DNA of 64,000 nt, taken from contig NZ_WQDY01000010.1 in the NCBI RefSeq assembly GCF_013033355.1, forward strand, positions 121,695-185,694. Reading direction: 5' to 3'. How positions within the stretch are numbered: position 1 is the first letter of the stretch; each line of letters starts with the position of its first letter. The stretch comes from Ruegeria lacuscaerulensis. GTDB taxonomy: Bacteria; Pseudomonadota; Alphaproteobacteria; Rhodobacterales; Rhodobacteraceae. The translations under genes and the position numbers were made by a program. Under the pieces are notes generated by a model. It searched no databases and was not told where the DNA came from. It saw only the letters and a program-made list of their open reading frames with translations. Of this stretch, positions 40,043-48,534 are shown one piece after another.

Positions 40043-40867
40043 TCATCCCAGAACCTTTAGATCTTTTGGTGTGAGCCGACTTTTCTCCGGCAATGTCCCA
40101 AATTTAATTCCTTCGATTTCGAGTTTGTCGCGTATCGCCACAAGTTCATTCAGTTTGTACTCAGATTGCTCAGGAACAACGTATAGTACTTGAGGAACCT
40201 TTCTCAAAAGAAGTGCTGCTCTTGCCAGTTGGTCAATCAAGTAGCCAGGATCAATTCTATTCCTTGGGCCTTTGATCTCAATCGCTGCAAAAGGCTCGGA
40301 GCCTTCGTATACGATTAAGTCTGTGGCAAGAGGCTCGAACGTTCTGCCTTCTCGAACAGTCAAATTTTCCACATTGAAGATGTCATTAGTGTTCTGTTTG
40401 AAAAGCATTTTTGCGCTTACTTCGAAGTCTCGGGCTCTTCGCTGGCCGCCAAAACCACCTCTGGCAATCACGACCGCGGGCTTCTCCGCCAATCGAGCTT
40501 CATCAAGAATAGATTTTGTATCCGCTTGAGACAACTCCCCTGAAAGGACGGCATCAGCTATCTCTTTGGATTTCTTGGGGTCATACCGATCTATCCTTGA
40601 AAGCAAAATAACTTGCATCATGGCCAGCCAGTCGGGCTTTGATTCAAAAAGATCGGGTCGGTTTTGTTCTAACCATTTCGCCGCGGACATCGGATTGCGA
40701 AGGCTTGCAGGCTTTGTGCCTCTGATCGCGGCAACGTTTTGGAGTGCATCGTCCGGAAACGCGAACCCATAGGCTTGGCTGTCTTGGACAACGCGATTCA
40801 GCCACGCTCCGAGGGCAATCCAGTTTTCGGTTTTGGCCAAATCTTGAAATTCGTCTTCAGTCATCAT
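40043..40867 (-). CDS. PD-(D/E)XK nuclease-like protein, divergent from tnsA
   Basis: 274 residues from the ATGATG at 40867. The C-terminal half has a restriction-endonuclease-like core: FEPLATDLIVYEGSEPFAAIEIKGPRNRIDPGYLIDQLARAALLL, giving D-(x)13-E-x-K at about D183, E197 and K199, with upstream acidic residues in ARDFEVSAK. The N-terminal half is helical and unrecognised. It is not TnsA, which is the next gene and divergent, sharing a dyad-containing promoter region. It may be cargo or an accessory factor of the transposon, or a defence nuclease. No known family is assigned. Confidence 0.65.
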   Translation of the reverse strand: MMTEDEFQDLAKTENWIALGAWLNRVVQDSQAYGFAFPDDALQNVAAIRGTKPASLRNPMSAAKWLEQNRPDLFESKPDWLAMMQVILLSRIDRYDPKKSKEIADAVLSGELSQADTKSILDEARLAEKPAVVIARGGFGGQRRARDFEVSAKMLFKQNTNDIFNVENLTVREGRTFEPLATDLIVYEGSEPFAAIEIKGPRNRIDPGYLIDQLARAALLLRKVPQVLYVVPEQSEYKLNELVAIRDKLEIEGIKFGTLPEKSRLTPKDLKVLG

Positions 40868-40883
40868 CAGTCGCAATCATTTT

Positions 40884-40913
40884 ATTCGCATTGAGCCCAT
40901 TGCCAATGCGAAT
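40884..40913. promoter_or_regulatory. Inverted repeat between nuclease-like gene and tnsA
   Basis: ATTCGCATTG (40884-40893) and CAATGCGAAT (40904-40913) form a perfect 10-base inverted repeat with a 10-base spacer, centred between the divergent starts at 40867 and 40920. The 3' arm continues as AATGCGAATGGATGCAT, close to GCGAATGCTGCAT read on the minus strand near 46532-46545. It could be an operator or a TnsB-binding site. Confidence 0.6.
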
Positions 40914-40919
40914 GGATGC

Positions 40920-41642
40920 ATGTATAGAGCTCACATGAGGATAGATCGACACGCACCCCCGACGGCCCGACGCGTTCACAAGCGCGGAATGAAAAAACGC
41001 GCTGGCAAAATGTCTGGTGTCAAGTTCCCAGGCGTCATTCAGCTCGAAAGCCAAATGGAAGCAGCACTGGTTCGTTGCATGCAGGTCGACCCTCGTGTGA
41101 TCTCGCTTAAGCCACAGCCTTGCACAATCGACATGGGAACCGGAAGAGCATTCGCAAACAAAGAAGCGGCGCTAGAGGCTAATGAAGGGCGTCAGTACAG
41201 GCCTCAGCTCTATACACCAGATCTGGAAATCGAACTTGTAGACGGGCGTGTGTTATATTTGGACGCCAAACACAGTGCTCACATAAATAGGAAGCGAGAG
41301 TACCTAGACTATCCTTCACTTCTTGCTGAAGTCGGAATTCCCTTGGTCATAGTTACTGAGGCGTTGTTACAAGGGCCGATTGATCGAAATGCTTGGCTGC
41401 TATTGCAAGGACAAGCCGAAGAGACCGCCCCTCAACTTGCAAGCAAAATAGCGAGTCTCAAACAGCAACGTGTGACGTTCAAAGAACTAAGAGAGAATAT
41501 TGGTATCCCCCAAGCGAAGATTCTTCGCCTTATTCTTGATGGTTACCTGGTGTTCGATTTTTCACGTGAAGCTCTTGGGCCATCCACGAACCTCAATACT
41601 GCGAACCGCGACCGAAGACATCTGGAGGTAATCGAATTTTGA
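40920..41642 (+). CDS. tnsA: TnsA-like transposon endonuclease
   Basis: 240 residues; an internal ATG at 40935 is also possible. In Tn7, TnsA cuts the 5' ends of the element so that it leaves by cut-and-paste. The TnsA nuclease core is visible: QLESQMEAALVRCM (catalytic Glu around 43-47), RPQLYTPDLEIELVDGRVLYLDAKHSAH with D101 and D115-A-K117. Tn7 has Gln-Val-Lys at the last site. A C-terminal helical region (about 170-225) resembles the TnsC-contacting part. The tnsB start overlaps its stop (TTGA). Confidence 0.88.
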   Translation: MYRAHMRIDRHAPPTARRVHKRGMKKRAGKMSGVKFPGVIQLESQMEAALVRCMQVDPRVISLKPQPCTIDMGTGRAFANKEAALEANEGRQYRPQLYTPDLEIELVDGRVLYLDAKHSAHINRKREYLDYPSLLAEVGIPLVIVTEALLQGPIDRNAWLLLQGQAEETAPQLASKIASLKQQRVTFKELRENIGIPQAKILRLILDGYLVFDFSREALGPSTNLNTANRDRRHLEVIEF

Positions 41643-43591
41643 AGCAGATTGTCAAAAAGCGGCACCAGAGAATCATTCAATATAGGGGAGAAACCTATGC
41701 TGTCGATGGAGCGATAGCTGGGCGGGATGCATATCAGATATCGAACTCCCAAGGTGATCCTTTTGAGATATCTGGACAAGAATATCGGGACCATGTGCAC
41801 GATGGGCTAGTGAAGGAAGAAGGCTTCGACAAACGTCCTCGCAATGTAACCGCTAAAGATGCACGTGAAGCTCAGCTCAGACTACGCATTGTGGAAAATG
41901 CACTAAAGCTTGGGGAGGAAGGCGTTCATTGGGCAAAACGCATACCGATACTTCAACGCGAGTTCGCCGAAGAACCCACTTTCAAAATCAAGGGTAACCG
42001 TTTTCCGAGGCAATCGACTGTTCAGAATTGGGTCAAACTGTATCGGCGCGGCGGGCCGGACGCGCTTTTGCCCAAGCACAGCAATTCAGGAAATCGTATG
42101 CCAAGGTTTGACAGCGTTTTCCACGAGATAGTGCTCGATCTATTGGAAATGCAATATACGTCGTCGGACAGACAAAATCTAACAAGTCTGTCTAGCGACG
42201 CTTATAATCAATACCAGTTGGTTTGCCATGAGAATGGCATAAAACCTGGGTGCTGCGGACGAAAGGCAGTCGAAGCGATTGTGCACACAATCCCTCATTT
42301 TGACGTTCTAAAGTGGCAACTGGGCAGCAACGAGGCGCGCCAACACATGCGAATTGCCCAAAAATACTATGATATAACAGCACCTTACGATCAAATAGAA
42401 TTGGACTGCACAAAAGCTGACATAATGCTGGTTGACGATAGCGGGGAGGTAATAGGTCGGCCGTGGATTTGTGCAGCGATTGACTGTGCTACTAGTTGGA
42501 TTGTCGCATTTCAGGTCTTCCTACCAGATCCATCATCAGAACATGTGGCCAAAGCTCTAAAGGAGATGATTAGCTACCCAGAGGAAGACTTTTTCGAACA
42601 GCACGAAATTGTAAACAGGAAAAAAATCGCCGCACTGCCGAAAGTGGTTGTAATGGATCAGGGTTCAGAGAACGTGGGCGAACCCATCGATGCTTTTATC
42701 GAAGTTGCTGGTGTCCATGGCCATTGGGCGCAACCTCGAAAACCCCAGGAAAAGCCGTTTATCGAAAACTTGTTCGGGGCAGTTCGAAGCAAAGTCAGCC
42801 AGCTTCCGGGTGCGACTAAGTCAAAGGCATATCCCGACCGGGATCGAACCAAAAAAGCAATGGATGAAGCCCGTCTGACGCTAAGAGTGTTCAATTCAAT
42901 AATGCAACGCTGGCGCTACGATGAATATGGAAGAACTCCGAGGAGAAAAGTCCAAGACATCTTCAAACGGGGTGAAACACCTAGCGCCGCTTGGGATAGA
43001 TTGGCAGATGAACACATAGTGCCAGAACCCCCGTCTTTGGACGAGCATCACGCAGCGCTGATGATCCAATCCGAATCTCGAACTCTGTGGCACTACGGTA
43101 TCGAATTCGAGAGTATGCAATACAACTCTGAAGACTTGGCAAGGCTGTACCGACGACTAGGCCCGCGCCAGCGTGTTGAAATACGCTATGCTCCACTTGA
43201 TGCTAGGGAAATTTTGGTCGTGGATCCGCATACAGGCGAGTTGGTGCGCGCGTCCAACAAAGCAAAAGACTTGGCAGCACTTTCTTATCGTGAGCTAAGA
43301 GAATGCCGGTCGCCCAAGGCGAAACACAACGGACCAATCAAAACGGCTTTGGAGATCCACAAAGATATCCAAGCGCGCAGGACGTATAAGCAGGGCAAAA
43401 AAACTAAACTGCAAAGGAACCGCTCTGCGGAAATCGACAAGTTGCGGGCCGCTGACATGCAGAACAGAAGTTTGAAAGAACCACAACTAATTGACCAAAT
43501 ACGGTCAGAGGTTGGTCACAACAAGCTCGCAGTTACGAGATCAAAGAACTTGCCAAGGGTCGAAAAAAAAGATGCTGGACCAAACAACTAG
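41639..43591 (+). CDS. tnsB: TnsB-like DDE transposase
   Basis: 650 residues from a TTG overlapping the tnsA stop. Retroviral-integrase-like (Mu/Tn7/Tn402 group) transposase that joins 3' ends. DDE residues are D256 (YDQIELDCTKADIML), D340 (VVVMDQGSENVG) and E376 (KPFIENLFGAVRSK), with the usual spacing. N-terminal HTH modules (about 70-215) bind the element ends. A basic C-terminal tail (KQGKKTKLQRNRSAEIDKL onward) is typical of TnsC-interacting tails. No disruption seen. It overlaps tnsC by 20 bases. Confidence 0.93.
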   Translation: MKQIVKKRHQRIIQYRGETYAVDGAIAGRDAYQISNSQGDPFEISGQEYRDHVHDGLVKEEGFDKRPRNVTAKDAREAQLRLRIVENALKLGEEGVHWAKRIPILQREFAEEPTFKIKGNRFPRQSTVQNWVKLYRRGGPDALLPKHSNSGNRMPRFDSVFHEIVLDLLEMQYTSSDRQNLTSLSSDAYNQYQLVCHENGIKPGCCGRKAVEAIVHTIPHFDVLKWQLGSNEARQHMRIAQKYYDITAPYDQIELDCTKADIMLVDDSGEVIGRPWICAAIDCATSWIVAFQVFLPDPSSEHVAKALKEMISYPEEDFFEQHEIVNRKKIAALPKVVVMDQGSENVGEPIDAFIEVAGVHGHWAQPRKPQEKPFIENLFGAVRSKVSQLPGATKSKAYPDRDRTKKAMDEARLTLRVFNSIMQRWRYDEYGRTPRRKVQDIFKRGETPSAAWDRLADEHIVPEPPSLDEHHAALMIQSESRTLWHYGIEFESMQYNSEDLARLYRRLGPRQRVEIRYAPLDAREILVVDPHTGELVRASNKAKDLAALSYRELRECRSPKAKHNGPIKTALEIHKDIQARRTYKQGKKTKLQRNRSAEIDKLRAADMQNRSLKEPQLIDQIRSEVGHNKLAVTRSKNLPRVEKKDAGPNN

Positions 43592-44552
43592 TAGAGCTCT
43601 GCAAGGTGCATTCATCCGACATAGCCGCCACGAATGGGCTGTCTCGGAGATAAAACGTCTTTTGAAAATTGCTGCAACCGAGGGTGGACGGATCATACCA
43701 ATTTTGGGGCCGACGAGATGTGGAAAGACAGAACTGACAAAGGACTTGAAGGCACAAGTTGAAAATGACCGCAACGGCCCAAGTGCTATTCTGGTATCTT
43801 CAGATGTCATTCTGGGTCGACTTCCGCCACGGCCTTCCGAGCGGGATTATTACGGTTCTTGCTTGCGAAGCATGGGCTTCGATTTTGTAGAACGAGAGCG
43901 ACCTGCCCAAATTCGAGAACGTCTTTTTCGGCTCGTAGTTGAACACGGCATCCAGACAATCATTATCGACGAAGTGAACCATTGCGCCGAAACTCTGACT
44001 AGGCACTCGCGTCGACAAGCCGCTGATCACTTCAAGACTATTGTTGATGAAACCTCAGTCACTCTGATTTTAGCTGGGTTGCCAATGTTCTAAGCGGTTA
44101 TGGACAGCAACGAGCAGTTTGCGGGGCGCTGTTTGAACACCATTCGAATGAACCCCTATTGGTGGACCGTTGAAGCTGATCGAATCGCGTTCTGCGATGC
44201 AATCTTTGCTGCTTTCGATTGCCTTGAGAAGTCCGGCATCCTTTTGGAGTTTGACCAAGATGATATGGTGCGGCGATTGTACGGAGTTTCCGGCGGGCGT
44301 GTGCCGGTGGCGTTGGAAGTGCTGCGCGCGCCCCTGGCGTTAGGTGGCCAAAATTTACCATACAGCACCAAAACGATTGCCAGGGCAGCGACGGATTCAG
44401 GTTTAGAGCGTGATCCGTATCAGTCGTTTTTTCAAGAAGAACCACCATCGGATACTGAGCTGATCAGGTCATACATCAGAGTCATGGCAGATGCTGGTCT
44501 CGAAGTAGAGCCTATGACGTCGCATGAGCTTGCGATTATGCGAGGTGTATGA
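43572..44552 (+). pseudogene. tnsC: TnsC-like AAA+ ATPase, split by an in-frame TAA
   Basis: Read through, 326 codons. The first 173 encode MLDQTTSRALQGAFIRHSRHEW, Walker A GPTRCGKT (46-53), Walker B TIIIDEVNHC (129-138) and the sensor-like LILAGLPMF. Then TAA at 44091-44093 stops the frame. The same frame continues AVMDSNEQFAGRCLNTIRMNPYWW and on to 44552 with good coding character, overlapping tniQ. Relatives have LPE/A-xx-L-xxN-xQLxxR here, so the stop replaces one residue, possibly Glu (GAA to TAA). An ATG lies 6 bases after the stop, so re-initiation could give a split protein. Confidence 0.85.
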
Positions 44553-46353
44553 GGTGCCGGGTTTGTTTTCAGTACCACCAATGAAAGGCGAGAGCCTTAT
44601 CGGATATTTGCGCCGCCTAGCCCACGTAAATGGATACAGAGATGTCTCTGAATTTTTGACACTGTTCCAGCGGAAGTATGGGCGAATTCTAGTCGAGAAC
44701 ATCGAGCAATTAGAGCAGGAGATGGGCTTAGAAAATGGTTTGTTGGTTGCTATTTCCCCTTCTGCCAACCCTGAGTCACCCAGCCTGAACTGGCGCTTCG
44801 AGCGGCATCATAGCGATCCGATTTGCCCTTCATGTCTTGCCGATGGCCTACCATTTCAACCTACTTGGCGTCACTGCTTGGTGACTGCCTGTCACCATCA
44901 CAAAATACGACTTCAAGATGTTTGTCCTGTCTGCAAGGCCACACTGCGTCCAACGTCCGGCGGCTTTGATAAATGCAGTTGTGGTTTTAGCTACTCCGAT
45001 TTCCCGCGGGTGGCAGCAAAGGACCAAGAAGTGGTCATCTCCGCCTTGATTGCGGGAGATTCAACGGTTGGCGAGCGGTTTCTTGACCTTGCAGGAGGGC
45101 GTCAGGCCCCAAAAGACATTGGCGCTTTTATTAACTTCCTAGCGAGTGGTTTCACTCAAAACCGCACGGGCAAGTCTGGGAAAACACAAATACCAAAAAG
45201 CGTCGCAGATTCATTGGAACTAGTTAAGCCGTTGGCGACTGTATTCGAACATTGGCCACATGGGTTCGAAGAACATGTCCGAGGATTGATGCTGGCCGGA
45301 AATTCAGAATCCAACTCTGTGCCGTCCATGCTCGGAAGCTGGTATCAAAGACTTATGAAGTTCGAAGATGATGCGTACCAGCCTTTCAGAGATGCAGTGT
45401 CGCGTGCTGCTTCAACCGAGTTCAAGGGAACCTACCTGGGAAAGCTAACGCCGTTGCAAGCTCGGGAATGGGTCTCGGCTAAACAAGCGGCCAAGGAACT
45501 GGGAATTTCTGCACAGCGCTTGGTGGCTGAGGTTCAGTCAGGTCAAATTGCCGGAAAGCAAGCCCGTAGCGGGTATGGGCACCGGCATACGATGATTCCA
45601 CGCTTCGAGATTTCGAACATCTATCTGGATAGGAAGCGGTATTGGGATGGGTTGCAGGCCAGAGACTACCTTGGTGTTACAAGAAAGCAATTTGATCTGC
45701 TTCGCGCGTCAGAATTGATCCACGAGGTTGCTGCTGAATACCGTCCTCCACTTGTTGATGGTTGCATTGACAGTGAAAGCCTAAAAGAGCTCACAACAAA
45801 CATTCGAAACTGCACTCAAGTTCAAGCGGGAGAAACTATACCGTTCAATCAGCTCAACCTGAGGCGCACAACTGATCGAGCTGCTTTGATGCATGTTCTT
45901 CAGAAAATCTCCACAGGCGTTATCAAACCTGTTGTTGCGGAAGAAAACATGCGACTTGGGGAGTTTCATTTTTCAGTTTCCGACATCGACCGCGAACTTG
46001 GGACGCAGCGATTATCAAAAGACTGGACCGCAAATGATGTCGCAAAGTTGACGGGTTGGAAGGCCCAGGCTGTAACTCACTGGTGCAAGCTGGGCCTACT
46101 CGGATCTCGCACCGTTCCGCATGGCCCAAGCGAGTCTTTCTTGGTCAAGCCGCAGCAGCTTGCGATCTTTCAAAGCGAGTACATGCCCGTTGCGACACTG
46201 GCTAGGTCAAGAGGAACAACGTCCCGAAAGCTCCTGTCGGATTTTGAGAGCAAAGGAATTGAGACCCATGGGGCGCAAATGGAAGGTAAGACGACGCGAG
46301 GACACTTGGTAAAGCTGAGTGATCTGGCTTCGCTGCTGTCTAAGGCCGCCTAG
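44524..46353 (+). CDS. tniQ: TniQ/TnsD family target-selection protein
   Basis: 609 residues from the ATG at 44524, overlapping tnsC by 29 bases. The TniQ domain opens with PMKGESLIGYLRRLAHVNGY. Zinc ligands follow: C101/C104 (ICPSC), C123-H-H-H, C134/C137 and C151/C153. This is the usual TniQ arrangement. The long C-terminal half has HTH-like modules ([72 protein letters not shown]), suggesting sequence-specific target DNA binding as in TnsD. The length is nearer TnsD than short TniQ. Confidence 0.9.
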   Translation: MSLRLCEVYEVPGLFSVPPMKGESLIGYLRRLAHVNGYRDVSEFLTLFQRKYGRILVENIEQLEQEMGLENGLLVAISPSANPESPSLNWRFERHHSDPICPSCLADGLPFQPTWRHCLVTACHHHKIRLQDVCPVCKATLRPTSGGFDKCSCGFSYSDFPRVAAKDQEVVISALIAGDSTVGERFLDLAGGRQAPKDIGAFINFLASGFTQNRTGKSGKTQIPKSVADSLELVKPLATVFEHWPHGFEEHVRGLMLAGNSESNSVPSMLGSWYQRLMKFEDDAYQPFRDAVSRAASTEFKGTYLGKLTPLQAREWVSAKQAAKELGISAQRLVAEVQSGQIAGKQARSGYGHRHTMIPRFEISNIYLDRKRYWDGLQARDYLGVTRKQFDLLRASELIHEVAAEYRPPLVDGCIDSESLKELTTNIRNCTQVQAGETIPFNQLNLRRTTDRAALMHVLQKISTGVIKPVVAEENMRLGEFHFSVSDIDRELGTQRLSKDWTANDVAKLTGWKAQAVTHWCKLGLLGSRTVPHGPSESFLVKPQQLAIFQSEYMPVATLARSRGTTSRKLLSDFESKGIETHGAQMEGKTTRGHLVKLSDLASLLSKAA

Positions 46354-46544
46354 TGCTTGCCTGCACCATCGGAAAAGAACACCACTGAAATGCGCTGTCC
46401 AATTGCGGGTTCGTGGTCGCGTGAAACCTGCTCAGCTTCGTCGATGAAACCGGCCGTGGCGGTGTGGCCTATTTGGATTGTGGATTTTGCCCCCGATCCA
46501 AAGACTGATTGGGATTTAACATAAGTCGCGATTATGCAGCATTC

Positions 46545-46587
46545 GCAGTTTCGCGATCTGAAGCAGGCATCCGATCAGAAAACGACA
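46545..46587 (-). repeat. Candidate right terminal sequence of the Tn7-like element
   Basis: Reading inward on the minus strand from 46587: TGTCGTTTTCTGATCGGATG, and so on. TGTCGTTTTC resembles the terminal bases of Tn402/Tn5053-type ends (TGTCATTTTCAG). Two 18-base direct units follow, TTCTGATCGGATGCCTGC and TTCAGATCGCGAAACTGC (12 of 18 identical), as expected for repeated transposase-binding sites. Confidence 0.5.
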
Positions 46588-46837
46588 CATTTTCGGATTG
46601 AGCTCATTCCCACAGAGTGCCGCACCATAGCCAATAGCCTATTTGCGGCAATATCGTTGACTCTGCGCTCTTGGGTGCCTTATCGCTGACCTCATGGTGA
46701 AATCGTTCTTCGCATCGCAGGACTATTATCCTCAGCTTCGATAGCTGCGGGCAATTTACCATTGGTTTTCCGCTGCCCCTGACAGCGGTCAACATGCAAA
46801 AGACCTTGTGCCGGGCGGCAAATTCAAAGGTCGCAAA
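46588..46837. other. Gene-free stretch between transposon end and tyrA-like gene
   Basis: 250 bases beyond the candidate transposon end (484 from tniQ to the next start). No supportable gene. It presumably holds the promoter of the prephenate-dehydrogenase-like gene. GACAGCGGTC and other short dyads occur, but none is convincing as a site. Confidence 0.4.
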
Positions 46838-47629
46838 ATGAACAACAACAGCAGAAGTCAAAAAACGTCGCTAGGCATCGTGGGGTTTGGTGCGTTCGGA
46901 CAACTTGCAGCCCTTCATCTCGGACAGCACTTCGAGATATCGGCCTATGATCCGTCGCTGGACCTTGCCAAGATCGCAAAGAAACTCGACGTGCGTCTGT
47001 CATCCTTGCACTCAGTATCGCAGGCTGATGTGATCCTCATTGCGGCACCAGTGTCCTCTTTCGAGCCGGTTGTCAGCGAGATCGCGGATGCTTGTAAACC
47101 CGGCGCGCTGATCGTCGATGTCGGCTCAGTCAAAGTCGTTCCCGCGGAAATCATGCGGCGGCGGCTGCCGAACCATGTAGACATCGTCGCAACCCACCCC
47201 TTGTTCGGTCCTCAGAGTGCCGCGACGGGTATTGAAGGTCTAAAGATCGCGGTCTGCCCCATTCAGGGAAACCGACATTCAAGGCTGGCTGCGTTTTTAC
47301 GGAAAGCGCTTGGTCTGACCGTCATCATGACGACACCAGAAGATCACGACCAAGAAGCAGCCGTTGTCCAGGGCCTCACGCACCTCATTGCCAAAGTGCT
47401 ACTGAGAATGGGACCGCTGCCAACGCGCATGACAACGAAGAGCTTTGACTTGTTATCTGAAGCGATTTCCATGGTTCAGCACGATGCGCCAGAAGTATTC
47501 GAAGCGATTGAGAAGGCCAATCCTTACGCCGAGACCATGCGACGACATTTTTTTGATTTGGCCGCAAGTTTGAGTGTCGAGCTGGAAACAGCATCGAGGA
47601 CGCTACCGCACAATGAAAACGGAAATTGA
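46838..47629 (+). CDS. Prephenate/arogenate dehydrogenase-like protein
   Basis: 263 residues from the ATG at 46838. Rossmann NAD(P) motif GIVGFGAFGQLAALHLG at the N-terminus, then VILIAAPVSSFEPVV, IVDVGSVKVVPAEIM and the TyrA-type DIVATHPLFGPQSAATGIEGLKIAVCP, with catalytic His in THPLFGP. A helical dimerisation domain follows. No chorismate mutase or ACT domain is fused. Tyrosine synthesis by oxidative decarboxylation of prephenate is expected, but it stands alone without aromatic pathway genes, so a relative with another substrate is possible. Confidence 0.85.
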   Translation: MNNNSRSQKTSLGIVGFGAFGQLAALHLGQHFEISAYDPSLDLAKIAKKLDVRLSSLHSVSQADVILIAAPVSSFEPVVSEIADACKPGALIVDVGSVKVVPAEIMRRRLPNHVDIVATHPLFGPQSAATGIEGLKIAVCPIQGNRHSRLAAFLRKALGLTVIMTTPEDHDQEAAVVQGLTHLIAKVLLRMGPLPTRMTTKSFDLLSEAISMVQHDAPEVFEAIEKANPYAETMRRHFFDLAASLSVELETASRTLPHNENGN

Positions 47630-47871
47630 AGGAGCGGCATCCAAGGACAGGTTTGTCCGCAACCCGGTCATAGGTGTTTTCTACCAGTGTCAGCTCTGGA
47701 TCAAAGCAGCCGTTTACGCTCTGACCTGTTAATAGGTCCAGAGCCTAGGCATCAAAACACGTAGTCCCCGTCTGAAATCCGCTATCATGAAAAAGTCTCG
47801 ACACAATCAAATAGTTGATTTTGTTTCGCATCTTTGGCCAAGTATTAGTTGGAACCATAGAGGGAACGACA

Positions 47872-48171
47872 ATGAAGAAGTTTTTGGCGCCCACCGCTGT
47901 ACTATTTGGGGCTCTGACTGTTGCAGCATGTGAAGATACTGGCAGCTCGACTGCGTCATCGGAACTGACTCCAGCACAGCAAGCATGTTTGCGGGACGTA
48001 GCCAACACGACGAACAATTCGCAAGTCGTGGTGCTCTCATCCGCGTTTAGCGAGGCGGGAACACAGGTCACAGTCGGCGTTGGCGAGGATCGAGCTCCTT
48101 GGAATTGTATTGCTTACAGTGATGGCGCGACAGCTGGTATCGAGTTCCTGGGCGACGAAGGCGCATTGTGA
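47872..48171 (+). CDS. Small lipoprotein, family with a duplicate at the window end
   Basis: 99 residues from the ATG at 47872 (AGAGGGA upstream). Lipoprotein signal MKKFLAPTAVLFGALTVAAC with Cys20. The mature part is a single small domain, LTPAQQACLRDVANTTNNSQVVVLSSAFSEAGTQVTVGVGEDRAPWNCIAYSDG...EFLGDEGAL. The same domain (FSEAGT...WRCIAYKDGSI) recurs in the protein at 48890. The last 18 residues are encoded identically at the far end of the window in inverse orientation. Two conserved cysteines could form a disulfide. No function is known to me. Confidence 0.85.
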   Translation: MKKFLAPTAVLFGALTVAACEDTGSSTASSELTPAQQACLRDVANTTNNSQVVVLSSAFSEAGTQVTVGVGEDRAPWNCIAYSDGATAGIEFLGDEGAL

Positions 48172-48242
48172 CCCGTCTGCTGCGTAGCTGAAAACGGCTT
48201 CGCAGCACTGGCTTGATCTGCTGAGGCTCGACTTGGTTTGTA
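48115..48242 (+). repeat. Left arm of a long-range inverted repeat
   Basis: This stretch (end of the lipoprotein gene plus about 70 bases of downstream sequence) is nearly identical to the reverse complement of 63876-64000. Differences are a single silent base in the coding part and scattered changes after the stop, including a poorly matching patch of about 12 bases. Homology probably continues upstream but the other arm is cut by the window edge. Confidence 0.85.
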
Positions 48243-48496
48243 GAATAACCACCATCGTATTCACGATCTTTTACCTTCTGGCTTTGTTTCTGTTCCTGAC
48301 GGGTACATTTGGCTGGTTGGGACAAGAAAGAGACCCGTTGTCCGGGGTGTTCCTATTGCCATTGGGATTGCCGTGGATACTCGTAGCGGAGTGGGTTTCA
48401 GAGACGGCCAAACCGTGGTTCGCGGCGCTTGCACCGGTTCTCAACCTTTTGGTGCTGGTTTTGATTTGCAGATGGGCACGCGGTTCGCGGCAGTAG
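48233..48496 (+). CDS. Small membrane protein
   Basis: 87 residues from a TTG. Hydrophobic segments at about 8-25 (VFTIFYLLALFLFLTGTF), 36-52 (LSGVFLLPLGLPWILVA) and 64-82 (ALAPVLNLLVLVLICRWA). There is no clear ribosome site and the start lies in the duplicated segment, so the true start is uncertain. No family recognised. It sits between two exported small proteins on the same strand. Confidence 0.5.
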   Translation: MVCRITTIVFTIFYLLALFLFLTGTFGWLGQERDPLSGVFLLPLGLPWILVAEWVSETAKPWFAALAPVLNLLVLVLICRWARGSRQ

Positions 48497-48534
48497 TGAA
48501 GGCTGAGCTCGTTCTCACCAACAGGGAGGAAATC

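Larger units (their letters stand above)
40043..46587 (+). mobile_element. Tn7-like transposition module (tnsA-tnsB-tnsC-tniQ), left end unresolved
   Basis: Four overlapping genes on the plus strand encode the TnsA nuclease, DDE transposase TnsB, AAA+ TnsC and TniQ target selector, plus the divergent nuclease-like gene. Base composition is poorer in GC than the flanking core. The right boundary is placed at 46587, where the sequence reads CAGAAAACGACA outward. The left boundary is provisional. tnsC carries an in-frame stop, so the module may be inactive. I see no CRISPR-associated gene or array, so there is no sign of an RNA-guided version. Confidence 0.75.

Noticed and set aside
39797..40046. 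Small minus-strand frames of 71-77 codons
   Set aside because: They lie on a dispersed intergenic repeat and show no coding character of their own.
40878..40883. CATTT at the IR near tnsA as left target duplication partner of CATTT at 46588
   Set aside because: The following sequence does not begin TGT and does not match the right end; a 5-base match is expected by chance.
46350..46574. 75-codon minus-strand frame after tniQ (contains IGHTATAGFIDEAEQVS)
   Set aside because: Looks protein-like but has no start codon and runs into the candidate transposon end; may be a relic, not supportable as a gene.
40043..46837. CRISPR-associated (RNA-guided) transposon
   Set aside because: No cas gene and no repeat-spacer array near tniQ; the long TniQ with HTH-like modules suggests protein-guided targeting.
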